From positions 1-20,077 of IMG/VR virus record IMGVR_UViG_3300001097_000102: a DNA stretch of 20,077 nt. One strand, given 5' to 3'. The stretch is from a virus. Under the pieces are notes generated by a model, which was not told the origin of the DNA, did no database searches, and was given only the letters and a program-made list of their open reading frames with translations. The translations under genes and the position numbers were made by a program. Shown here piece after piece: positions 7,907 through 13,313 of this stretch; the stretch's first letter is position 1; each line of letters starts with the position of its first letter.

Positions 7907-8107
7907 CTATTTAGCGTCAGTTGATGCTGTTTTGCAGCCAGCGATATAGCCTGTACGTCCGGCAGGGCGTGACATGAAAGGGATAGATTTTTTAGCTTCC
8001 TTCATAACGCGGCCTGCGGCAGCATTAGTAAAGTCTTTGGCTTTGTATTGGCTTGAGTGTATTTCGGATGGTTTTGGGCCACCTAAACATGATTCGTATT
8101 TAGACAT
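7907..8107 (-). CDS. Small basic protein, 66 aa, unknown
   Basis: ATG at 8107 overlaps the end of the methyltransferase gene by eight bases and has a strong purine-rich SD (AGGAGAAGGA) upstream, so translation is well supported. The chain is polar and basic (KAKDFTNAAAGRVMKEAKKS, about residues 22-41) with no membrane segment and two widely spaced cysteines (7 and 58). No family is recognised. It belongs to the co-transcribed glycan cassette. Confidence 0.5.
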   Translation of the reverse strand: MSKYESCLGGPKPSEIHSSQYKAKDFTNAAAGRVMKEAKKSIPFMSRPAGRTGYIAGCKTASTDAK

Positions 8108-8663
8108 GAGATCCTTCTCCTGTAATATTAATTCGTGGGCTAACCACTAATAGATATTCTAGCACATCTGAGCTTTCTGGATTAACTGCTATGCCACTGC
8201 TTGCAAACTGCAGGATATGAAACAAGGGCATTAACTTCCCAAGCCACCATCTCTCGTCCTGCTGTATTAAGTGCGCGTTACGGCCGTCCTCTAAAGTCTT
8301 TTTAGCTGGCCTATTAGCAACTACAAAATACCCTAATTGCTTGGTTAAGCGACAAAGGTCTGCTAACACAGCATCAATGCAATCAGGCTCTATATGCTCT
8401 AAAACGTCTGTGCAAACTACTATATCAGCGGGGCTGGGCAGCTCAGCATACTTTGGAACTGCAGGATCATATTGATTAATTGCAAATGGTAAATTCTGAG
8501 CAAGGGTAGACTTGCCGCAACCATAATCCAATAGGTCAGTGCTTCCCACCATCTTGCAGGTGACCTGAATATGTGATGCCCACTTGTGCCCAGAGGTCCC
8601 GTAGTGTTTATTTGTCTCGTGCAGGCGCTCATTTAGTTTCCGATATTCTTCCGTGATTAGCAT
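8100..8663 (-). CDS. Class I SAM-dependent methyltransferase, 187 aa
   Basis: The Rossmann methyltransferase core is visible: motif I LLDYGCGKS at residues 44-52 (SAM-binding Gly loop), a following acidic strand end (INQYDPAV, 62-69), and motif IV DIVVCTDVLEHIEP at 80-93 (the DVLEHI signature common in small-molecule and glycan methyltransferases). LGYFVVANRPAKKTLEDGR at 110-128 resembles segments seen in phage-encoded methyltransferases. There is no DPPY-type DNA methylase motif, so DNA modification is unlikely. The gene overlaps the TPR-glycosyltransferase by 35 bases and has an AAAGGGA SD. The natural reading is methylation of a sugar, or of another small group, made or added by the neighbouring glycosyltransferases. 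The substrate is not visible. Confidence 0.8.
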   Translation of the reverse strand: MLITEEYRKLNERLHETNKHYGTSGHKWASHIQVTCKMVGSTDLLDYGCGKSTLAQNLPFAINQYDPAVPKYAELPSPADIVVCTDVLEHIEPDCIDAVLADLCRLTKQLGYFVVANRPAKKTLEDGRNAHLIQQDERWWLGKLMPLFHILQFASSGIAVNPESSDVLEYLLVVSPRINITGEGSHV

Positions 8664-10149
8664 TTAATAAATTCCCTTTATGCTCTAACTCCATAGCCAC
8701 ATCAGCAACCACCGTGCTCCAGTTGCCGCCCTCTAATTGCCATCTATTGGTAACCGACTTATACCAAGGCGCATCCTCGCCATATGGCCCCACTTGCCAC
8801 AAGGCTTCCTTAGGGCACATCTGAATAGTGCGAACGCCAAGGGCGCCCGCCAAATGAATTACCGACTGCGGCACCGAGATAACCAGATCTAGATTAAACA
8901 GCAGCCCTGCAGTTAAGTCGTAATCATCTACAATATCTTGCCAATGAGTTATAACGTCCCTGCCTTGTGACTCATTAAAAGCGTCAACCTCGGCACGGGC
9001 GTTGCAGTGGTACTGCAGGGATATAATATCATACTGATCTTGAAAAATCGGTAGCAGTTCGGTAAGAGGGATTGATCTAGTAGGTTTGTTGGTAGAGCCC
9101 ACGCCACCTTTCCAGCTAATGCCTATTTTAGGCTTGCGGCCCTTAACGTCTAGCGTTACTAGCCTGTCTGCTGCTTTATCAATGTATTTTTGTGCCACGT
9201 TCAAATAGGGCGCGCCTGGAAATGCGTCTTTGCTTTTCCTGTAGAACTGCCCAAGTTGCGATATAGGTATTTGAAAATCAATCTGCTTATGATTTTTAAG
9301 CCAGCTAATTTCTATGGCCTTGCGCGTCCCATAAAAAGTTATATTTTTAAAGCTGCCTCTAAACATCTCTAGTAAGCGTGGGTGAGTTTCCATGATGACG
9401 TTTGCATCTTGCGCTATTTCATTTAGCATCGAGGCAAACATAATCTCGTCGCCTATACCCTGCTCACCATAAACAACCACAGTAGGCTTGCTCAAGGCTA
9501 CGCCGGCCACGGTATGTGGGCGTGGGCCACCCCATGCTGGCGTTGTTCCATGTGGAGCGTGATAGTTGCGAGTCTTGGCTTCTTTTTGCAATAGATTATA
9601 ACTGTAACCTTCAAAGCCTTTGTCATAAACGCCAGACTCAAGGTAGGCGAGCCCTATATTCCACATAGCGTTTGGGGTGCCAGGCAAGATGTCTATGGAC
9701 TTCTGGAGATGCTCTATAGCTTGCTTTGGGTTGCCGCGCCCTACATAGCATGAGCCTAGGTTGGCCCAGTATTCAGCTAGATTTTTGTCGGCGCGAGCTT
9801 TGTCGTTTTCACATTTAGCAAGGTATGCCGGAGAAGATGCAATCTCCACTGCCCGGGTAAAGCAGATAACACACGCTTCGATATCGCCTAGGATTCGATA
9901 AGCTGATGCCATATTGTTTAAGCATTCATCAAAATTTGGCTGCAACTCAAGAGCTTTTTCATATGCCATAGTGGCAAAGGCATATTGTTTCTTGCCGTAA
10001 TACAGGCACCCTAGGTAGTAATACAAAATATGTGCTTTAGGGTTTAAATCTAAAAGATAGGTAAGTTTTTTTTCGGCTTTGTGGAATTCTTTTTTTTCAA
10101 TGTGGTAAAAGGCTTCGACTGCCATCTCTCGCAGGTTTTCGTATGCCAT
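8629..10149 (-). CDS. TPR-repeat protein with GT9-like glycosyltransferase domain, 506 aa
   Basis: The frame extends upstream to a TTG at 10224, but I choose ATG at 10149 (MAYENLREMAVEAF): it starts at the first TPR helix, and a GGA lies eight bases before it. Residues about 10-180 form roughly four tetratricopeptide repeats, with signatures such as YYYLGCLYYGKKQYAFATMA and WANLGSCYVGRGNPKQAIEH. From about 220 a heptosyltransferase/OGT-like GT-B domain follows: VVYGEQGIGDEIMF (224-237), KIGISWKGG (341-349), ITHWQDIVDDYDLTAGLL (about 400-417), and the donor-side motif SVPQSVIHLAGALG (425-438). TPR-plus-GT proteins of this kind glycosylate proteins or glycans in bacteria. It leads the cassette and has its own candidate promoter. 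Sugar and acceptor are unknown. Confidence 0.8.
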   Translation of the reverse strand: MAYENLREMAVEAFYHIEKKEFHKAEKKLTYLLDLNPKAHILYYYLGCLYYGKKQYAFATMAYEKALELQPNFDECLNNMASAYRILGDIEACVICFTRAVEIASSPAYLAKCENDKARADKNLAEYWANLGSCYVGRGNPKQAIEHLQKSIDILPGTPNAMWNIGLAYLESGVYDKGFEGYSYNLLQKEAKTRNYHAPHGTTPAWGGPRPHTVAGVALSKPTVVVYGEQGIGDEIMFASMLNEIAQDANVIMETHPRLLEMFRGSFKNITFYGTRKAIEISWLKNHKQIDFQIPISQLGQFYRKSKDAFPGAPYLNVAQKYIDKAADRLVTLDVKGRKPKIGISWKGGVGSTNKPTRSIPLTELLPIFQDQYDIISLQYHCNARAEVDAFNESQGRDVITHWQDIVDDYDLTAGLLFNLDLVISVPQSVIHLAGALGVRTIQMCPKEALWQVGPYGEDAPWYKSVTNRWQLEGGNWSTVVADVAMELEHKGNLLNANHGRISETK

Positions 10150-10211
10150 GTACAAAATCCATTTTAGTTGTCCATTGTTTAACATAATGGCAAACAAAAT
10201 GCCCAAGCACA

Positions 10212-10235
10212 AGTACCCCGACAACCCAGGGTACT
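10212..10235 (-). promoter_or_regulatory. 5' hairpin at head of glycan cassette transcript
   Basis: On the minus strand AGTACCC pairs with GGGTACT (7 bp, 10-base loop). It begins about six bases after the start point predicted from the extended -10 element upstream. It has no T-tract, so it is not an intrinsic terminator. A 5' stabilising hairpin or a binding site is the likely use. Confidence 0.45.
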
Positions 10236-10248
10236 CATACAGGACAAC

Positions 10249-10257
10249 TTTATACCA
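10249..10257 (-). promoter_or_regulatory. Extended -10 promoter candidate for glycan cassette
   Basis: Minus-strand TGGTATAAA matches TGn plus TATAAT at five of six positions. No clear -35 is present, as is allowed for extended -10 promoters. It lies in the 124-base gap between the small head gene and the TPR-glycosyltransferase, about 100 bases before the chosen ATG. This would let the cassette be expressed independently of the head operon. Confidence 0.4.
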
Positions 10258-10273
10258 TTGACATAGAACCTAT

Positions 10274-10714
10274 CTAGCTCGGATTCATGGTGTAAATTAC
10301 GTTTAGGGCAAACTCAAAGCTTGATGTTGCGGTACCAAGGGTCAAGCCTGCAACCAAGTATGCATACTGTGTTGCTTGCGTGTCTGTGATACTAACAATA
10401 TAAGGAAGCTTTAAAGCTGACGCTACGTTATTTTGGCCTTGTGTAACCTGGCTCATAAAAGCAGACAGTGTTAGCACTTGGTCTTTAATACCCATATCTA
10501 CTGTGGCAGTAGCCGCACCGGTGGAATGCGCTTCAGACAAATAACAAATGGACGCGCCATTTGGTATCCGGCAGAATTGCACGCGCACGGCGTTGGCGCT
10601 TGCGGTGATGTCAGTAGTATTAGTGTTATTAAAACGTACTGAGCGGGCTATTGTGCCCGATGGCATGTCTCTGGCAACGGTCGACATAGCTGTTGCAGTT
10701 CTAGTGGTAGTCAT
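10274..10714 (-). CDS. Probable head-associated (decoration or minor capsid) protein, 146 aa
   Basis: ATG at 10714 has a strong SD (AGGAGA) and follows the coat gene by nine bases, so the two are co-expressed. The chain is Thr/Ala/Ser/Asn-rich and beta-prone with few charged residues (for example NNTNTTDITASANAVRVQF at about 29-47 and ATSSFEFALNVIYTMNPS at the C-terminus), a composition typical of phage surface proteins. The position immediately after the major coat gene is where decoration or stabilising proteins are often encoded. It could also be the target of the glycosyltransferases encoded next, given its many Ser and Thr, but that is speculation. No named family is recognised. Confidence 0.55.
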   Translation of the reverse strand: MTTTRTATAMSTVARDMPSGTIARSVRFNNTNTTDITASANAVRVQFCRIPNGASICYLSEAHSTGAATATVDMGIKDQVLTLSAFMSQVTQGQNNVASALKLPYIVSITDTQATQYAYLVAGLTLGTATSSFEFALNVIYTMNPS

Positions 10715-10723
10715 TTATATCTC

Positions 10724-11773
10724 CTAGGTTGTTCCAGCTTGGCCAGAGGTTATCAATGCAATCGTTCCGAAATCCTGGCTATTAAACACAGTTTTCTTCC
10801 CGCCCCAAATCATACCTGCAGCTACACCTAGCTGATTGCCGTAGTCGAACAATTCCTCTACCCAACTTACTTTATTTCCAGCAGAGTCTTGACCAAACGC
10901 TAGTACTGCAGCTTGCGCGCCTGCAAATACGCCGCGATAAGCCCCAGCTACAACGCTCGGGACCCTTGTGGACTCATGGATAATAACGTTGTTGTACATT
11001 CCAAGGGCGCCCGTAAAAATGGGGTTCTTAGTGATTTCCCCACCAGTTAAGGCAGCTTTCTGGATGTCAAACCATTGTCCAGCGTTAGCGTTAGTACGCA
11101 ATGCTGTTACTTGGTAAGGGTGCAAGAAAAGCACATAGTAGTCTTCGCCCATCATGCGAATTGGTCTAATGCATGGAGAGTTCAATTTAGCTTTTTCTAA
11201 TACGAAATCGATAAATTGGATCTTCATAACGTTAGATGCAGTTGCAGATGCAACCGCAGTTTCGTCCGCTACACCGTTAGCGTAGTAAACGTTATTGCTA
11301 GATGGTGCTGTTGGCGTGTTGTTACAAGCAACTCGTGTATCGGCGCCTGAAACCCCTGCTAACTGGTTGAAGAAACCAAGGTCAAATGCTTGTGCATACC
11401 AGTCAGATAATCCGATCTGAGCTTGTTCTCGTACAGAGAATGGCACGCGTTGTTCAGACATTTTACCGCCTGAGCGAACAGCATTACGAAGTTGGTTGAT
11501 ATAAAGGTTATCGGTATATACCTGCAACGCTTCTTCATTACCTTCTAGTGTGGAGTCGCCTTGCACACCAAGAGCAGTTAACTGCATGCGTAATGGCACT
11601 GTGATTCTATCGCCTGGACCTTTTTGGGTGTCGTCTAGCAATTGAATCATCGAGTTATCGTCATTGCCGATGAATTTGTACATCCAAGTTTGTTTTAGAG
11701 CTTCTTGGAAAAGCTTACGCGACCAAAGTTTGACCGCGACTGGGCTGTTAACGCCCCATTCACTGACCGCCAT
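10724..11773 (-). CDS. Major coat protein, N4 gp56-type, 349 aa
   Basis: Family-typical segments are clear: AVKLWSRKLFQEALKQTW at about 12-29, GPGDRITVPLRMQL at 52-65, QLRNAVRSGGKMSEQRVPFSVREQAQ at about 94-119 (the hallmark of this coat family), DYYVLFLHPYQVTALRTN at about 206-223, and a C-terminal DYGNQLGVAAGMIWGGKK stretch. The fold is expected to be HK97-like, forming the icosahedral shell. Length agrees with the family. ATG at 11773 is preceded by AAAGGA, which lies in a small perfect hairpin. The gene is separated from the scaffold gene by a 541-base regulatory gap with a terminator and a promoter, so coat can be made at a different level from the upstream genes. P22 itself has an unrelated-looking coat sequence, so this is a mosaic head. 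Confidence 0.88.
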   Translation of the reverse strand: MAVSEWGVNSPVAVKLWSRKLFQEALKQTWMYKFIGNDDNSMIQLLDDTQKGPGDRITVPLRMQLTALGVQGDSTLEGNEEALQVYTDNLYINQLRNAVRSGGKMSEQRVPFSVREQAQIGLSDWYAQAFDLGFFNQLAGVSGADTRVACNNTPTAPSSNNVYYANGVADETAVASATASNVMKIQFIDFVLEKAKLNSPCIRPIRMMGEDYYVLFLHPYQVTALRTNANAGQWFDIQKAALTGGEITKNPIFTGALGMYNNVIIHESTRVPSVVAGAYRGVFAGAQAAVLAFGQDSAGNKVSWVEELFDYGNQLGVAAGMIWGGKKTVFNSQDFGTIALITSGQAGTT

Positions 11774-11790
11774 AGTAAAATCCTTTTACT
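11774..11790 (-). promoter_or_regulatory. Coat gene SD inside a perfect hairpin
   Basis: Minus strand AGTAAAA-GGA-TTTTACT is a 7-bp perfect stem with a 3-base loop, directly abutting the coat ATG. The SD (AAAAGGA) spans the 5' arm and loop. Mostly A-U pairs make it weak, so it could tune rather than block translation. Confidence 0.5.
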
Positions 11791-11801
11791 GTTGCGCTAA
11801 T

Positions 11802-11829
11802 AAAAAAACTCAATCAAGCCTGCTGGCTT
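11802..11829 (-). promoter_or_regulatory. Leader hairpin followed by T-tract upstream of coat
   Basis: Minus strand AAGCC-AGCA-GGCTT is a 5-bp stem with a 4-base loop, followed after seven bases by seven Ts. The gap before the T-tract makes it a poor terminator. It could be an attenuator or pause site between the coat promoter and ATG. Confidence 0.3.
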
Positions 11830-11926
11830 AACATCCCTAGTTTCTGTTTTTAGCGCCCAGTCGGCGGATTACTTACCATAGCTTGTAAGGCAGCAGTGCT
11901 TTTAGCGAGCACCCAACGGTATTTTT

Positions 11927-11954
11927 AGTATAGCTGGTGACTTAGGACTTGCAA
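11927..11954 (-). promoter_or_regulatory. Sigma70-like promoter for coat gene
   Basis: Minus strand TTGCAA, 16 bases, TATACT: four of six matches to the -35 and five of six to the -10 consensus. It would start a transcript with a leader of about 145 bases before the coat ATG. It lies downstream of the terminator after the scaffold gene, so it makes functional sense as the source of extra coat mRNA. Confidence 0.55.
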
Positions 11955-12039
11955 GGATGCTATATTTTACATGCGCATCAACGGGGTCGTTCCTGTAGCG
12001 TCATTTGGCTGGCTGGCTGACGTGGCACCTTCCGGCAAT

Positions 12040-12088
12040 GATGCAGCCTGAATCGGTTACCTGGGTTCAATTCCCAGCACCTCCACCA
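12040..12088 (+). ncRNA. tmRNA/tRNA 3'-end-like sequence without a 5' half
   Basis: The plus strand reads CTGGG-TTCAATT-CCCAG (a perfect T-arm, 12061-12077), then CACCTCC, A and CCA (12078-12088), exactly the order of a T-arm, 3' acceptor strand, discriminator and CCA end. CUCC-A-CCA gives U70, as in alanine-accepting tmRNA and tRNA-Ala. Upstream, GATGCAG, GAAT and CGG occur in the order I remember from the last part of E. coli tmRNA. A matching 5' acceptor strand (GGGGGTG or GGAGGTG) and the tmRNA TTCGAC motif are absent nearby, and no tRNA anticodon arm fits. It is therefore a partial copy: an attachment-site core, a remnant, or an orphan tRNA-like element. Confidence 0.5.
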
Positions 12089-12191
12089 AAGTTTATGGGG
12101 AGTCACGCAGACGTGCGTTTAAAGCATTTATAACGTAGATGGACGCCCCGCCATTTTAATTGGTTACCATAATCAAAAAAGCATACGCCCA

Positions 12192-12210
12192 AATGACATC
12201 TGTGGATGTT
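12192..12210. repeat. 19-bp dyad repeat, copy 1 (operator-like)
   Basis: AATGACATCTGTGGATGTT contains ACATC and GATGT as inverted arms around a 4-base centre. A second copy 27 bp away differs by one base. It is a typical layout for a dimeric regulator, located between the scaffold terminator and the coat promoter. Confidence 0.55.
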
Positions 12211-12218
12211 GGCACGGT

Positions 12219-12237
12219 AATGACATCTATGGATGTT
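12219..12237. repeat. 19-bp dyad repeat, copy 2 (operator-like)
   Basis: AATGACATCTATGGATGTT is identical to copy 1 except at one central position, keeping the ACATC/GATGT arms. It starts 27 bp after copy 1, between two and three helical turns. It directly abuts the T-tract of the terminator. A lone half-like TAACATCC occurs at 11829-11836 in the coat leader. Confidence 0.55.
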
Positions 12238-12275
12238 AAAAAAGACAGCCGCCACGCCGGAAGGGAATGGCGGCT
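12238..12275 (-). terminator. Rho-independent terminator after scaffold gene
   Basis: On the minus strand AGCCGCCA pairs with TGGCGGCT (8 bp perfect, 13-base loop), followed by GTC and six Ts. It lies 40 bases past the scaffold stop at 12315. It should reduce read-through from the packaging genes into coat, which explains the separate coat promoter. Without its own U-tract it would be weak on the plus strand. Confidence 0.75.
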
Positions 12276-12314
12276 ATTTGAACATAACATTAACAAAAAT
12301 ATTATAGCACATAA

Positions 12315-13313
12315 TTAACGTTGGCCCTTAGCCTTATTTTTATAACCAGCCCAAAATTCATCGAACTGGGCAAAATCCATACCATCAATTGCATCAACGC
12401 CTGGCGTTGAGCTTGGCAGTTCACCGCCACCACTTTTTAGCGACTTAGAGTTAGCCATGCCGCGCTTGATGTCACTAAGGCTCCTGGGTGCCACTGGCGT
12501 CTTTTTAGCGTTGGCAGCTGAGTAGCCGCGATTTTTTGCAACGTTATAAATACGCTCTGCTGGGTTAACCTTGTCGTGGTATGCTTTGGCCACAATGCTC
12601 ATTTCTTCCTCTACCAATAAAGACTGGGCCTCTTGGTCTGAGTAGCCTGCCGCTTTATGCTCGGCCATGCGCGCGCCTAGCAAAAACTTATAAGCCTCTG
12701 AAAACTCAGGCGTCTTAGCTGAGAACTCTTGTGCCGATGCCCGGTAAGTGTTCATAAAGGCTTGTTGCTGGGTATTGCGTTGCTGCATATCATGCTGCTG
12801 GCGTAAATAGTTGTTGTGCTCTTCCAGGGACCTCTCAAGCTTATTAATTTTGTATTGCTGGTACGCGAGCGGATCTTCGTCTTGATCAGGCACAACCTCT
12901 TTGGGCTCTTGCGATTGTGCGGGCTTTGTCATGGAGTCCTTAAGCTGGGCTAGGATTTGCTCCATTTCAAAAGCTTTGCGATTGGTAAGGTCTAACTCCT
13001 CTTTGAGCTCTTTGCGCTTGGCAAGCTCTACCTTGAACGCTTTTTCGTAATCGCGCTGTCCTTTGGAGGCTGGCTCATCTTCATCAGCTGAGCTGTCAAC
13101 GTCTGCATCGGTCTCGTTTTCGGCGTACACATCATCGCGTCCAGAATTATCTGATCCCACTTCATCTGATGATAAATCGCTAGCGGATGAATCGTCCCCA
13201 GCATCGCTTAGGCTCTCCTCAATTTTAGTTTCTTCTGCTTCAGCGCCTTTGCTTTTAAAGTAGGCATCTTCGTCTGCACTTAAATAATCATCTAATGGTC
13301 CTGCTGTTGTCAT
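12315..13313 (-). CDS. Scaffold-like assembly protein, 332 aa
   Basis: ATG at 13313 has an SD (AAGGA) eight bases upstream and overlaps the portal gene by 26 bases. Residues 1-80 are extremely acidic (Asp/Glu/Ser-rich). Residues about 85-200 are long charged helices likely to be coiled coil (AKRKELKEELDLTNRKAFEM, KLERSLEEHNNYLRQQ). The C-terminus, from about 255, is basic with KNKAKGQR at the end. An acidic, coiled-coil, highly charged protein encoded between portal and coat is the classic arrangement for a scaffold that directs procapsid assembly. In P22 the basic C-terminal helix-turn-helix contacts coat, and the basic C-terminus here could do the same. No protease motif is seen. The function is inferred from features and position. 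Confidence 0.75.
   Translation of the reverse strand: MTTAGPLDDYLSADEDAYFKSKGAEAEETKIEESLSDAGDDSSASDLSSDEVGSDNSGRDDVYAENETDADVDSSADEDEPASKGQRDYEKAFKVELAKRKELKEELDLTNRKAFEMEQILAQLKDSMTKPAQSQEPKEVVPDQDEDPLAYQQYKINKLERSLEEHNNYLRQQHDMQQRNTQQQAFMNTYRASAQEFSAKTPEFSEAYKFLLGARMAEHKAAGYSDQEAQSLLVEEEMSIVAKAYHDKVNPAERIYNVAKNRGYSAANAKKTPVAPRSLSDIKRGMANSKSLKSGGGELPSSTPGVDAIDGMDFAQFDEFWAGYKNKAKGQR

Larger units (their letters stand above)
11774..12314. other. 541-base gene-free regulatory region between scaffold and coat
   Basis: This is the only large gap in an otherwise overlapping gene array. In minus-strand order it holds a terminator, two 19-bp dyad repeats, a plus-strand tmRNA/tRNA-like 3' end, a sigma70-like promoter and two leader hairpins, each listed separately. 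Neither strand contains a convincing reading frame; the longest plausible one is a 26-codon plus-strand frame at 11971-12051 without an SD. Confidence 0.75.

Noticed and set aside
10150-10224. Longer TPR-glycosyltransferase starting at TTG 10224
   Set aside because: No SD, the extra 25 residues are hydrophobic and unlike a TPR, and they would run through the 5' hairpin.
11971-12051. 26-codon plus-strand frame just before the tmRNA-like 3' end
   Set aside because: No SD at suitable distance, opposite to all genes; the resemblance of its end (GNDAA-stop) to tmRNA tag peptides is superficial and lies too close to the CCA end.
11933-12088. Possible complete tRNA or short tmRNA on the plus strand
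   Set aside because: No 5' acceptor strand pairing fully with CACCTCC, no anticodon arm with U33, no TTCGAC motif; a GGTG at 11936-11939 pairs with only part of the acceptor.
12097-12153. Second tRNA-like segment starting GGGG and ending CCCCGCCA
   Set aside because: The outer ends pair at six of seven positions, but the 57-base length, missing T-loop and missing anticodon arm make a tRNA unlikely.
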